From: Ziziphus jujuba
Taxonomy: Eukaryota; Streptophyta; Magnoliopsida; Rosales; Rhamnaceae
Assembly (NCBI RefSeq): GCF_031755915.1
Contig: NC_083385.1
Coordinates: 12,855,001 to 12,919,000 of the forward strand
Direction of reading: 5' to 3'
Length of the DNA: 64,000 bases
Shown: in pieces, positions 1 to 11,849 of the stretch
Layout of the letters: every line of letters starts with the position of its first letter
Numbering within the stretch: position 1 is the stretch's first letter
The notes under the pieces: model-generated
Databases searched by the model: none
What the model was told of the DNA's origin: nothing
The model's input: the letters and a program-made list of their open reading frames with translations, nothing else
Position numbers and translations under genes: made by a program

Positions 1-149
1 TAGGAAATTCCTTTGCTTTGCTCGATTATTTAACATTTCTTGACAAAGGAGTTCCTTCTGTTTCTTGGTCCAAAAGGGGGAGGGGTCCAATTGCTCCATT
101 CTTTCCGAAATGTTTTTTTTTTTTTTTTATCTTGACATATTCCTTCATG

Positions 150-960
150 GTATTGGGGTTGGGAACCTCCCCCTTCGATTTGGTTAATAACCAAAAGAAT
201 GTTCTGCTAGAGGCATCGGAGGAGATGTCATCCTCATTGCTATTATTAGTATGGGAAAATGACAGTGCCCATGCCTTAAGGGTTGGACTAGAACTTCCCC
301 CAATCACCGTCCCTGAAGAGGCAGACATGATGGACAATCTAAATTACTGCCCGTACCACAGACGTCTGGGTCATATTCTCGAGATCTGCTACACTTTGAA
401 GTCGTGGATTCATAACCAAATCTATCAGGAAAACATTGTCCTTGCTCCTAATTTCTATAAGGATCTTTTATGAGCGGAACCCAGCACCTGTAACATGGTT
501 GGCTTCGGAAGCGACTCAAATAAAGAGCTTAACTTCCCAAAAGAAGAAGAAGAGCCTAAAATGGTAGACCAGATGCAACTCATAAAAAGGAAGACACTAC
601 TAGAACATCAACCCTCAGTAGCCAAGGACAAAAGAAAAGAAAAGCATATTGAGATTGAAGAGGATGCCATCCCTCAGCAAAGGAAAGATCCTCCAATGCC
701 AAATTCTAATATCTTTTCAAATTTCAAGAAACTTCCAGCCCTGCTCAACATATTTGATGTCCTATGTATGTAAAAAAAAAAAAAAAGGCTAAGAGACATT
801 TTGATAAATGCCTTGCAACATCCTGAGCCATACAAGCAATCTTATTTCGCTGAAATTAACATGAAGGAGGTGCTTTCTGCAATGGCCCTCCACCTCATTG
901 GGAAAACTGAAAGGAAATAACAAGCCCTAAACTAAATACCAACTTGCAGCTTATCCACCA
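150..960 (+). pseudogene. Ty3/Gypsy gag-region remnant
   Basis: The reading frame to 473 contains a Cys/His-type segment (YCPYHRRLGHILEICYTLKS) like the conserved stretch in the gag region of plant Ty3/Gypsy polyproteins. After a stop at 471-473, a second frame (495-773) is Lys/Glu-rich. Conceptual translation near 700-900 also resembles the gag-to-protease region of such elements (for example SYFAEINMKEVLSAMALHL). No LTR, protease catalytic motif or reverse transcriptase is visible, so this is only a fragment. Family assignment rests on recall of typical gag sequences. The fragment lies inside the organelle-like block, where such scraps are common. Confidence 0.5.
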
Positions 961-1513
961 CCGAACATAGACTCATGTTGGTGAGTCAAGTAAGAGGACA
1001 ACCCATTCACCTCAAAAAAAAATATCGCCTCTCAATCAAGTAAGCCAAATGATTGATGTCAAAGAAAAGGACCACCCACCCCGCAAAAAGCGAGTCTTTC
1101 AGCCAAGTACTTCACAAAAAGAGTGGAAGGCAAGAAAGGGAAGAGGAAGATGGTCGTACAAAGGCCGAATAAAGCTCTCTTGAAGCAGCATCTGAATGGA
1201 CTTACAGTCACTTCAGTACATACGAAGCCATGAACTAGAACTTGTAAGTATTCAATGTGGGCATATAAAAAAAAAGGGAAAAAAAGAGATCTATGGCTGA
1301 GGGGAGGAGAGAAAGAATGCATGCATGGAGATTCTGTCTATCGGAGGTTCGAGAATCTATGAAAGGACTTCTAAGGTTAAGGAAGAATTCATGGAAGTCC
1401 ATTACTGAGAAGAGTGGTGATCTCGTCTTGCTTCCTAGACCGCCTTTTCCAGCCAAATAGCGAGTGATCACTCAGCAATGAACACTAACTGAAAGCGATC
1501 GGGAATGAGTACC
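961..1513. other. No gene recognised
   Basis: Organelle-like spacer between the Gypsy remnant and trnE. Short open frames on the - strand (1059-1471) show no recognisable motif and are taken as chance. Confidence 0.4.
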
Positions 1514-1585
1514 TATCCCTTACAGGAATCGAACCCGTGTCTTCGACATGAAAATATGATGTCCTAACCACTGAACGAAAGGGAC
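1514..1585 (-). tRNA. trnE-UUC: tRNA-Glu(UUC), mitochondrial type, degenerate
   Basis: On the - strand a 72-nt cloverleaf can be drawn. The acceptor arm starts GTCCCTT and pairs with AAGGGAT. The D arm is GTTC/GGAC, the anticodon loop TTTTCAT centres on UUC (Glu), and the T arm is ACGGG/CCTGT around TTCGATT. There is no encoded CCA. Overall it matches the plant mitochondrial trnE as I remember it. Three of the five anticodon-stem pairs (TCATA against GTCGA) do not form, which suggests a decaying copy rather than a working tRNA. Confidence 0.8.
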
Positions 1586-3923
1586 CAAAAAGCCATTCTT
1601 CATATACCTCAGCTCCAAGAATAGAAGTGGTTTATTTTGTTTCTATACGCAATTCAAGATTTCGTTTATGTTCATGTTATCGATTTCTTATGTGAATTCG
1701 GGAGGTCATCCCCCCTCCCCTTTCTCTGATCATAAAGCCCCCTAATCCCTTCGTTTTTCTTTCATCCCCCCTGAACAGAATAAGTAAGGCCCTGTTCTTT
1801 CTAATTCAAAAAAGAAAATAGGGGTGAAGCGTCCAAATGATGAAGGCCTATGCTAAAGTAAGAAAGAAAGTTCATTAAGGTTGTGAAGTAAGGTCAGCTG
1901 GTTAAGGAAAGCTCAGGTTATGAAATCGCTTAGCCGTTAATTAATTAAATTAAGTAGTAGTAAAGCATCGGTATGGCATTGCGTCAGCTGTAGATATAAA
2001 CTAGGCTAAGGGATGGACTTCATCTCTTTCTTCTATTCTCTCCACTTACACCTTACACTTCTGCTGAGTCTAACGAGGCTCAGGTGCGAAGCCTTCCACT
2101 GTGGACCGAGACTATGCAAAGCAAAGGTAGAACACCATAGAAACTTCGCTGACTTTATCATAAACCTTGATTTCGCTACACTCAATAAGAACTGGAATAG
2201 TAGAAATAGGTTCATGTTCCGCTTCTAAAGTCAGGTGTCTTTGCCCAAGTGTGAACTACAGACAACTCTCCAGGGGGTTCCATTCCTTCTTACTTAACTT
2301 CTGGTCAACCCAACCCAAATGGGAAGAAAAGGATCTGCCAAACAGCGGGCAGCTCCAATTTGTACAGTTGCTGAGGCACAGGCATTTTAGAAAAGGGAAG
2401 GGAACTTCTCACCAAAGGAGGTAGTAGGAATGAAGGAGGCGGGAAGCTACCACTTTCAGAATGCAAGCTTATCCTTAACTTTTTTTTACAGCTTACCTCT
2501 ATTGAAATAATAAAAGATGGCATATGGATGAAGTAATCGGAGTGACAAATGGTTACGGTTTTGGAAATTGGATAAAATAAAGTAAGGAACTGTCGGTTAC
2601 CTTTTGAATTAAAGTAGCAACGAGTCGAGTACTACGAGTACAGGAGGGGGGGGGGGGAGCAAAGCTTCGTAGACAGCTTTGCTTCCTTGTCGCTTCTTTC
2701 TGGTGACTAGCTTCTCCAGTGGGTGGCTTGCTTGGTAAGTAAGCTACCTTCAGCATCGAAAAAATCCCTATCAATAATCGGCCAGAATGGTAGGGAAGGA
2801 GGCCCTCCCTACTTCAATGGAAAGGGGGGAATCACCGTTTCACAGCCGCTCCTCTACAACTACCTTTCGCCCAACATGATCACGAATGAAGACAGATAAT
2901 TGCAGAGATAGAAGGACGAAACGAACCAACCCACTTGTCTTGATCGGAACGATTGAAGAAAGAAAGAGAATGGTGGCCCCTTTCGCCCAATGTCGGAGAA
3001 CAATGTCGAGGATAGGGTGAGAACCTTCCATTAGTTATGCCCTTTAAGTGTGGGTTCTTCCTTAGATATGGCCAGATAGAGATCCATATCTTTCTATCGA
3101 TAGATAGATAGACATATTGAGAAATAGATATTGATCTGGTTTCAAGATCTATGAACAAGAGATCCCTAAATGTCCATTTGAAAAAAAGAGATGAATAGAT
3201 AAGGTGGAGCCAGCCGAAGGAAGGGCGCTAACGCGCACCTGCAATCTTTCTAAAGCAACAAGTGAGAAACTTTTGAGAAAGAAGCGCCTTTACTAATATT
3301 ATATTATAATATAAGGCAAGGTGCCTTAGCCTATCTATAGTAAGGGGCCTTTTCTTGCTCGTTAATGCCCTCTTACCCCTATTATATTAGTTTAGTCAAT
3401 AAAGGAAGGGTCCCTTAGGATAGCATCACCTTTTGAAAACCTTACTAACTAATAGAAAGGGGAAAGATATGCTCAAGCATGCGAAGAAAGCTCTTCGAGC
3501 TTCCCTTATATTACAGAAAGGTTTGTAGAAAAGGGCTTCTTTTAATGTCCCATAAATAGGGGTGAACTTGTAGTTTAGGGGTGCGCTACTTTGTAACCCT
3601 ATACAGGGGGCTAGTGCATAATGGTTTTCTCTAATAAGGGCTCTTTTCTTCAAGCGGAGCTTGCTGCTTTTCATTTTGTTAGGAGTAGGTGCCTGCTGCT
3701 CATCAAAGCCGTAGCGTGCTTTCTACTAAACGAGCCTTCACTGCCCACCCAGGCCCGATCTTTAATCTTAAGTAAAGTAAAGCTTTGCTTCCCCTAATTC
3801 CAAAACACAACAATAGACTTGCAACTATAGTATAGGAAATTCTCTTTGATAGCGGTCATAGGGGGGTTCAAAAAGGATCTGATCATAGATAGAGACTTAA
3901 CTTAAACCTGTTTGGCGGTAAGG
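1586..3923. other. Organelle-like spacer, no gene recognised
   Basis: Purine-rich and pyrimidine-rich stretches typical of plant mitochondrial intergenic DNA, including a G-run near 2646-2658, a gata-rich patch near 3090-3130 and a gcgctaacgcgc palindrome at about 3226. Open frames on both strands show no known domain. Confidence 0.4.
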
Positions 3924-3997
3924 GCGGATGTAGCCAAGTGGATCAAGGCAGTGGATTGTGAATCCACCATGCACGGGTTCAATCCCCGTCGTTCGCC
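3924..3997 (+). tRNA. trnH-GUG: tRNA-His(GUG), plastid-derived type
   Basis: A 74-nt cloverleaf: acceptor GCGGATG pairs with CGTTCGC, the anticodon stem and loop are GTGGA TTGTGAA TCCAC with anticodon GUG (His), and the T arm is ACGGG/CCCGT around TTCAATC. It looks structurally sound. The sequence is of the plastid trnH type, which many flowering plants carry in mitochondrial DNA. Beside a mitochondrial-type trnE it supports a mitochondrial source for the block. It lacks a plastid context (psbA is not visible nearby). Confidence 0.88.
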
Positions 3998-5374
3998 CAT
4001 CAATAAATGGACCATTTGTTACGAAGACACAAGAAAAACCTAGAAAGCATTTTTTTCTGCAAGTCATCTCAAGGCTTTCAAACGCATCCTAGTAATTGGT
4101 ATTCGATTTAAACATAGAAACCATATATTCACGTCACCTACTTGCGGAAAGAAAAAATAGAATGGCCGATCATTCATTCATTGTAGGAAGTTTTTAAGAC
4201 CTCACTAATCAACCTTACACTTTTGAGTTCATAATGAATGAAATGACCTCCCGGATGAAGAGAAAATCCCCCCCCCCCTTTTTTACTAAACCATGGGGAG
4301 CCCCGAAGTAGTGTAGTTTACCAGGCAAATTTGGTTGTCGTGATGATACCTTTCTTAGTGGAAGATTAGAAAATCTTTCTCTTCATCACGAGACTGATCA
4401 GATCCGTCGTAGACACCCAAGAGACCTCCACAAGGTAGGCTAAAAGAGTAAAAGGACAACAAGCAAAGAGTTATGCTTTTATTTCTTTGTTGAGATTGAA
4501 ACCCAGTTCTTAAAAAAGGGTGTAGGTATAATGCACGCAAGCCAAGTTAAGAAAAGGACTTCCTTACTTTTCTTTCATAGTAGTCTTAATGACTAGTAGT
4601 TTGAAGCCTTAAGAAATCGGTTTTTTTTTTTTTTTTTACACTCGGTTCCTTTGTCTTAAGTCAAGTTCAGTTTACTTTTTCGATTCAACACTCTTAGTCA
4701 AGCTGATGATGAGATCGATTTTTCTTTTTCAAGGTTCAAGGAAAAAAACAAAAAGAGAGGGACCGCCACCCAATGGGGCTTTTACGAGAGTACAGTCAAC
4801 GGTGTCGAATACCTTCTCGACACTATCGAACCTGAAATCCACTCTCAATCGTTTTAGTGGGAAGGCATTTTTTTCGTATCCTGGACTTAAGTTAAGGACC
4901 CACGGGCAGTTCAAGTTATTTGTTTACAAGTCAAGCCCCGTATCCCTATCTCTTTTTAGGTTGGCATAAAAAAAAAAAAGAGAGCGGTAAGAAACAACAC
5001 ATACCCCTCACTTTTGGAAGGTTCAAGATCATCAAAGAGCCCCTATAGACGTAAAGACTTCACTTCACTGAACCGGCACTACTATTTGTTTGTCGACTCC
5101 TGCCATTCTTCCCTCTTTCTTTTATGAAAATCATGAGGTTTATGCATTTTTCGAAAACTAAAGTAGCTCGTAAAGCTAAAAATAGAGGAGTTCCCTCACT
5201 ATGAAAGGTGCCCCGTGGATGGATGAGTTCCTAAACTAAGTTAAGTTTCTCGCTTGTTGGGTTCCAAACCTCGCACGTATATGGGTCAGTCTCCTATCCT
5301 AGCTGCTGTTGACCTCTCTCCTGTCCAGCCACAGAGCAATTCGCAACAGGATCTTTCTTAGGACTACCATTCTG
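3998..5374. other. Organelle-like spacer, no gene recognised
   Basis: An 87-codon open frame on the + strand (4706-4969, starting MMRSIFLFQG) is followed by AT runs. It has no motif I recognise and could be part of a mitochondrial chimeric ORF. A T-run lies at 4621-4637. Nothing else is supported. Confidence 0.35.
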
Positions 5375-5735
5375 CCTCAATCTCCTCTCATCTCCTTTCT
5401 TTCATTCAGGGACTGGGTACGCACTTTGCCATGAAAGATCTTGGTGATCTTCATTTCTTCTTGGGAATCGAAGCCAAACATACATCGACTGCTCTAGTCT
5501 TGACTCAGACTAAATACACCTTGGATCTGCTTACTCGCACTCATATGCAAGACTCCAAGCCGTGTCCCACACCCGGCTCAAAGCTCTCTGATGGTGCTCC
5601 TTTCTCTAATGCAACAGAATATCATAGTATTGTTGTTGCCCTTCAGTACCTCACTCTCTCACCAGACCTGACATATGCCGTCAATCAAGTTTATCAGTTT
5701 ATGCACGCTCTCACCACTGAAAACATGGTCACACC
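5375..5735 (+). pseudogene. Ty1/Copia reverse transcriptase fragment
   Basis: Translation gives the late-RT part of a plant Copia polyprotein: FAMKDLGDLHFFLGIEA, then LTQTKYTLDLL, then VALQYLTLSPDLTYAVNQ. The usual LTRPDL stretch is one residue short here (LSPDL). The match begins upstream of the first Met, around 5375, and fades after MHALTTE near 5735. There is no YVDD active site, RNase H, integrase or LTR, so this is an isolated fragment. Plant mitochondrial genomes often hold such pieces, so it may have moved nucleus to mitochondrion before the block itself arrived here. Confidence 0.8.
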
Positions 5736-8700
5736 ATGGGCACCAATAGAAAGCGAACCCTCGGTCAATCGAACCACGGCTAACCATGTCATGAACAGGG
5801 TTCCGAATCGCTAAAAGAGAGCAGCTCCCCACCCTACACTAATAGACAGGCCTCCCCCAGTCTCTTCGAGAAATGGTAGCTATGTTTGGTGCCTCCTTCT
5901 TCACTCCGGGGGCTTCCAGTAGTCAGCCTCCTCTTCAAAAAATGACTAATGCTCCAGCCTCTGATCATACCAATGAAGAATCTATAATGTCTCTGTTTCA
6001 AGCACTCAGGAACCAATTGGGGCAGAATTTGAGGTCAATTACCTCACACAAGATTGAAGTGATTTCGATCAGATGGACCTTCTTAAGAGTCACCCCTCGT
6101 AATCCTTATTGGAATGTAAGGCATCCTTTCTTTGGGTTAAGTGGAGCCGTTCCTTGGTTTTCTTACTGTGTGTGTCTTTTCGGTCGTTGCGCAAGTGCCT
6201 TCTTTGTGTTTGTGTTTGGCACCGCCGTGTTTAGATTATCTTTCTAGCTATTCAGATGGCTTCTGCTATTAGCTAAGGCTTTTCATATCTTTGGTAGAAG
6301 TGGCAGGCATCTATTTTATTTTCTTTTCCGTTCTTATAGGGGGCAGACTTTCGTATCATTTTCCCTCTTATTCCTACTCCCCCCCCATGGTTCAGCCATT
6401 ACATTACATTCTTTCTGATCCTGACTGAGTCTCAACAGTCTTAACTTCTCCATTTCCCGTCCTTGCTTCCTTGGTTGGTAAATTGGTCACTAATGGAGGT
6501 GCTTCATTTACTAAAGCAGTAATTGCTTGCAATTGGAGACTGATGGTTAGAGTGGAGATCTGATTGTAACATATGGGAGCCTTCGAAGCTTGCACTTCTA
6601 CGACGGGACGTCGCTACTCGTAGCACAAAACCTTTCTGCAACGAGTGGAACTTGTTGCTTCATCATTATAGTCATTTGGTAAGGCATTCTCAAAGGGTAA
6701 CCAGGGAAGAGGCGATGATAGTAAGCTCTATTCCATCCTCTTTTTGGCCCATCCTCCTTCCTAGTTGATTGGACCTCCTTAACGAGGACTTAATTCCTCT
6801 CACTCTAATTGGAACTAGGATACCTTTAAGGGGAATGCACCAAACTATAACTATATGCATTTATTGAAATGTTTTCCCTCTTCAGTGAGGGTGTACAATG
6901 GTAACCACTTTATCGACTCGAGCATGAATATGGCACAGGGCTCATGCTTTTGCTTTAGGTGAATTACCAGTGCTTGATGCAATAACCGATGTGACAGTAG
7001 GGACTCCACTCTTGATCTTATATCAGTTGCTATGGTTGTCAGACTAGGAATTGAATCACTAACCACTGTGAGTGTCACCGGCATAAGATAGAAAACTGCT
7101 ATAGAATTAGAATAAGCTCTTTTTAGGTCTAGAAGTAAGAACTCTTGAGTAAGCCGATTACCGACTTTCCTCTTGATAAGGAAAAAGATGTTGTTTTATA
7201 AAGTTGTCTAATTTCAATTGACGTCTAGGAAGGAAAATAAGCTTGCAACCCATTTTATGGGGAAAAGGCTCCAATGTCACCATTGAAGTCTTATTTAGGA
7301 GGGAAATCGGATTGCTTGCAAGTAAAAATCCCAATAAAATGAAATATTATCATATCAGGGGGAAGGGGGTGCTATAGCCCTTGTTCAAGAATGGCTTTTG
7401 CTCAATCAAACGCTTTTAGAAAGCTCTGGTAACCCTTGCTTAGCTCTTTCCTGTTGATGTGACAATAACTCGAGATAGAATATCATAAGAAAGCTCTTTG
7501 CCTAGTTCAGATCGTACCGTCGGTACACTACCAATATCAATGAATAAAGATAAGATAAGTACAAAAGCAATCAATCAACTGGCATACCGTCGAATAGACT
7601 CTACCATACCTACAATCAATCCTTTCTTCCTTCTCTTATGAAATTGATAGTCTTAAGGACTCCCAGCACTTTAAAGGCAAGGCTACAAAACTCATAGGTG
7701 CCAAACTCCTTCCCTTACTAATGTTCAAACGAGGCAGAATAAAATAAAATGGGAGTTTCGATAATTCAATATCTGCCCCTATCAAGGTAAGGTCTATTTG
7801 TCCAATTCTTTCAGGCATTGGCAAGAAAGGAAAGGTAAGACGGGTCTGGTAATGCAATAAAGTCAAGCAGTCAATTCAGTAATCGACGGCACTAAACTAA
7901 TGCACTAAAGCACAGCAGCGGCTGCTGGTTAAGCTAACAGGCTGAGTGAAAGCTCCTATGATAGGATATTTTTAAATGCCATCTCAATTCACATTGACCC
8001 TCCTCTTCGTAGAAAAACTAAGGGAGTTCTAAGCCTTAGGGAAATTCCTTCTTCTTCAAAAGTGATCTATTCTCTAGCACCCCCTTCTTACACAGCTCCT
8101 TCTCAAGCACTTGCCGTTGTCTGGCAATTTGTCTTGCCCCATTCTTCGATTATTGGTGCATCAATTCCTTGCCTTTGGTTGCTGTCATTGCTACTTGAAG
8201 TAAAGTCTGTTAAGTGAAATCCCCAAAAAGGAGAGTAAGTAGTCGTTTCGGGGATGGAAAGAAACTCTTCAACCACTTATTTTAGCATTATGCACCTAAG
8301 CTCAGTCTTTCTGGCAGCTATCTTGCTAAACCTAGATTCTTGCCAAAGAGTTCCTTTTTCTTCTCTTTTTATGATTGAAACCATACTCATTCGACATCTA
8401 ATTCCATGGGTTAGGCATACCCATTCTTCTCTTTCTTTGACTTTGAGGAAGATCCCACGAATCGTCTTCTATCGACATTGTCCGCTTACCCTTAGCGTAC
8501 ACTCTTCTTACCCCAAAACATTCCCAAATCATCTGGTACTTTGTCCGCTCTCCCTTTCCTGGTGAAGGAGAGAGAGTTTGACAAGTTGATGTAGCTAAGA
8601 AAGAAAGTCTCGTTGAAAGCAGGAACGAAGACTGTTATGGCTATTTGAACTAGTTTCAAAGGCTTGATTCACCTTTGAGATTGAATCTGGCTAGGGCGCC

Positions 8701-9830
8701 TTCGTAAGGCATAGGGTAGGGATTTGAAACTGGAGCCTCCCCTCATCTAGTTCTTTTGTTACGCCGAGAAGAAAGAGAAGGAGGAAGAAGAGCTGGTCAA
8801 TCTTCTTTTATGGATGAAATTGCTAAAAAAGGGTTAAAGCCAGACCGAGTCCTCTCTTGCTGGAGGGATAGCGAGAAAGGGTAGTTTGCCAATGACTGAG
8901 GAAGGTCGTCCGCTATGTCTTCCTGATTCTCTAACGTCTGTCTATCTAATCAAAACAAATAAGAATTTAGAAATAGAGTAGGTAAGGAGAAGCTAAAACA
9001 GAGAGCTCTCCCTTTCCCAGGTGCGTAGAAGAAAGGAGAAAGGTTCAAGCTCCTAGTCCATTTCTACAGAAAGGAGAATGGGGAGAGCAGCTTAGTCTAG
9101 TACGTGGTGGGTTTGATGGTCATAAAAAACGAAAACAAGGGAATACGTTAAAATTTCATGACTTTATGATTGATTGCGAGAAAGAGAACAGATAAACAAA
9201 CTAAAAGAAAAGGGATTAGGGTAGATAGGTGTCTCGGCCTATCCAACTACTTTCTAGACCAGCCCAGACCAGATCAAACTTCTTAGTGAAGCCTCGTACT
9301 CGGCCGCCTCCAACAAGGCATTAAATCCAGTTGGATTGGGGATGACCTTACCAGAGGGGCTTTAAAGAGCTATTTTTAGAAATCGAGTCTTGGAATCACT
9401 AGAATAGATGACCTCCGAAAAAGCCACAGGCCAAGCGTTCCCTTTAGAACCGTGCGGAACAGGGATAAGGAAGGGCCACCAATGACTGAGCCGACCAACT
9501 TGGCTTACCCTACCCTTTGACTAGAACTACCCTATATGCAATTGCAATTTACGTAACAAAGGAAGATACATAGAATGATCTTTTCTTAGTTGGGTGCCCC
9601 TCTTGGTTGGCTAATATGGATAGGTTCATGTCAGGCCATAGACAGATAGAAAAATACGTAATGCCATATCTGAAAAAAGAGGAGCACTTATACTACGACT
9701 ATAGGTAAGTGTTTTCGGGGGGCCAAGGTGAGCCAATGGTTTTTAGTTATTTGCCGGCTTAAGCGAAAAGGTAGGACAGTCCTCAAAAGATTCCAAGGAA
9801 CCTTCTAAATCTATATCTCGTTGTTTGAGT
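5736..9830. other. Organelle-like spacer, no gene recognised
   Basis: About 4 kb of mixed purine- and pyrimidine-rich sequence. Open frames of 60-124 codons (for example 5873-6247 +, 7636-7866 -, 8254-8565 +) show no recognisable domain and are not called as genes. The composition turns AT-rich at about 9790-9850, which I take as the border of the block. Confidence 0.35.
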
Positions 9831-10559
9831 GTTTGATGGTGATTATGCATTCATTAATGAATTGCAAAGACATTTTCTAGCAAAAATAGAAAATAAAAAA
9901 ATAAATAAAAACCCTCAATTTTTAGATTGTACTTTAAGACAATAAGCAAAAACAAACACGAATATCCCTCACTCTCTCTTTATGCATATCTATGTAAAGT
10001 AGAAGTCATAAGATGATTCAAATTTTACGGACCAACAAAAAAAAAAAAAAAAACAGGCATCTTGACTTTCATAATTTATTGATTTGTCGACAACAACTTT
10101 TTTGTTAACAAAAAATGATTCCTTTTCAATTATGGCACCATGCGTGAGCCCAGTCTTGTGAAATGAAATATTATATGCATAAATCATCTATGTTTAGAGA
10201 AAGGTCGATGAACCAAGATACAAATATTATGATTGAGACATATACCAATTTATATATATATAAATCATGTGGTCATTAAAATATATGTCAAACCAAAGAC
10301 GAATAAATGGTTTCCAACAAACTGCTTTAATTTTTTTTTTTTGTGGGTGAAAAAAACTGCTTCAAGATTGGGTGTTAAATATTTGTGGAAAATAGCAGGC
10401 AACATGACCTAACATACAAACCTCACGAAGCATAATCTGTTGTATTATCTGATGTTTTCAAACAGCACCTACTAGTTCATCAAAATCCTCCTTATTCCCT
10501 TTCTATTTTGCTTCTTCTTCTTCTTCTTCCACTCCATAGGAAAAAAGGAAGAAGCCACC
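9831..10559. other. AT-rich upstream region of the first UGT
   Basis: Nuclear-type AT-rich DNA with A/T homopolymers (10037-10053, 10331-10342) and a TA-rich stretch near 10250-10262. The last part (10499-10550) is a CTT/TTC-rich leader of the kind seen before the other UGTs in this window. It presumably holds the UGT promoter. No single TATA box can be assigned with confidence. Confidence 0.4.
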
Positions 10560-11403
10560 ATGGGCTCACAAACTGACAAGTTAAGCATGTTTTTCCTACC
10601 ATTCGTTACAGCAGGGCATTTGATTCCCATGGTAGACGAAGCCAGAGTCTTTGCCATGCACGGTGTCGATGTTATCATCATTCTCACACAAGCCAACGCA
10701 GCCCTGTTTCAGAAAAACATTGACCGTGATTTCGTCGCGGGTCACAATATCAGAATCCACACCCTTCGATTCCCATCAGCCGAAGTTGGTCTTCCTGATG
10801 GTATTGAAAGCTTAAACACCATCACTTCGATGGAAATGGTTGCTGCTCTATTCCAAGGTCTGCAAGTGTTGCAAAAACCAATTGAGCAACTACTTTACGA
10901 CCAGCTGCCTGACTGTATCGTTGCCGACATGTTCTTTCCATGGACTCTTGATGTGGCAAATCAACTGGGGATTCCTAGGCTAGCTTTCCGTGGCACTAGC
11001 TATTTTTCACTCTGTGCAGAGTATTGTGTCAGGGTTCATGAACCTCACAAATCTGCAGACTCCGGCGTCGTTTCTCTTACCGGTTTTCCTCATAAGATCG
11101 AGATGCTGATCTCCCAATTACCAGATTGGTCTAGAACCACCACGCAATTCACCGCTATGATGGACATTATGAGAGAGACCGAAGAAAAAAGTTATGGGGT
11201 GCTCATGAATAGCTTTCAGGAGCTCGAGAAGGATTACAAGGAGTACTTTAAGACCACCATGGGACTCAAGACATGGAGTATCGGACCGGTTTCCTTATGG
11301 GTGAACCGGAATGTTTCGGACAAAGTTGGGAGGTTTAACATTGAAGGAATGGATGGGCACGAAGTTATCGATTGGCTGAATTCTAAAGAACATAACTCCG
11401 TTC

Positions 11404-11815
11404 TGTTGTGGTTCTCTGACCACTTTAGAGAAGAAATATGAGAAGAAAATAAAAGAATTCTATTAATCTCTTAAAAATAGAATACAAAAATAAAAACTTC
11501 TCTCATGGAGGATTCTCTCTTGGAACCTCTCTCTTCACTCTCCAATTCTCTCTGGAATTGCTCACTCTTCTCTTAAGTTCTCTCTGGAACTTAAACAACT
11601 CTCTCTCTTGGAGTTTTCTCTTGCTCTCTTGGCTTGGTTTTCATGAAATGGTAAGGAGCCTATTTATAGGCTTACAAGGCCACACTTTTCAACATCTTAG
11701 CCCACAATTGTTGATCAACAATGGTGGCTGTCAACAATGGTGGCTGTGGTTGGTGAGGCTGTGGTTGGTGAGGTTGTGTGGTTGGTGCGGTTGGTTGGTG
11801 CGGCTGGACTTCACA
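11404..11815 (-). repeat. 3' LTR of Tnt1-like element
   Basis: A 412-bp terminal repeat, TG...CA ended, that matches 16586-16997 base for base on reading. It contains CT-rich tracts and GGTTGGTG-like short repeats at 11750-11800. Confidence 0.95.
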
Positions 11816-11828
11816 ATTCTCCCCCTCC
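11816..11828 (-). other. Polypurine tract of Tnt1-like element
   Basis: In element sense GGAGGGGGAGAAT directly precedes the 3' LTR; this is the expected site for plus-strand DNA priming. Confidence 0.88.
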
Positions 11829-11849
11829 AGTCGCATTTAAAACTGATGG

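Larger units (their letters stand above)
1..9830. other. Mitochondrial-type block (NUMT-like)
   Basis: This stretch is visibly richer in G+C than the rest of the window and lacks the long AT tracts seen after about 9840. It holds a mitochondrial-type trnE(UUC) on the - strand, a plastid-type trnH(GUG) on the + strand (a pair found in plant mitochondrial genomes), and eroded Gypsy and Copia pieces. No intact respiratory, ribosomal-protein or maturase gene was recognised. The right edge is a change in composition at about 9790-9850; the left edge lies outside the window. I infer a nuclear insertion of mitochondrial DNA. A chimeric assembly join is the main alternative. Confidence 0.65.

Noticed and set aside
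4706..4969. 87-codon frame in the organelle-like block as a gene
   Set aside because: No recognisable motif; could be part of a mitochondrial chimeric ORF but there is nothing to support a call.
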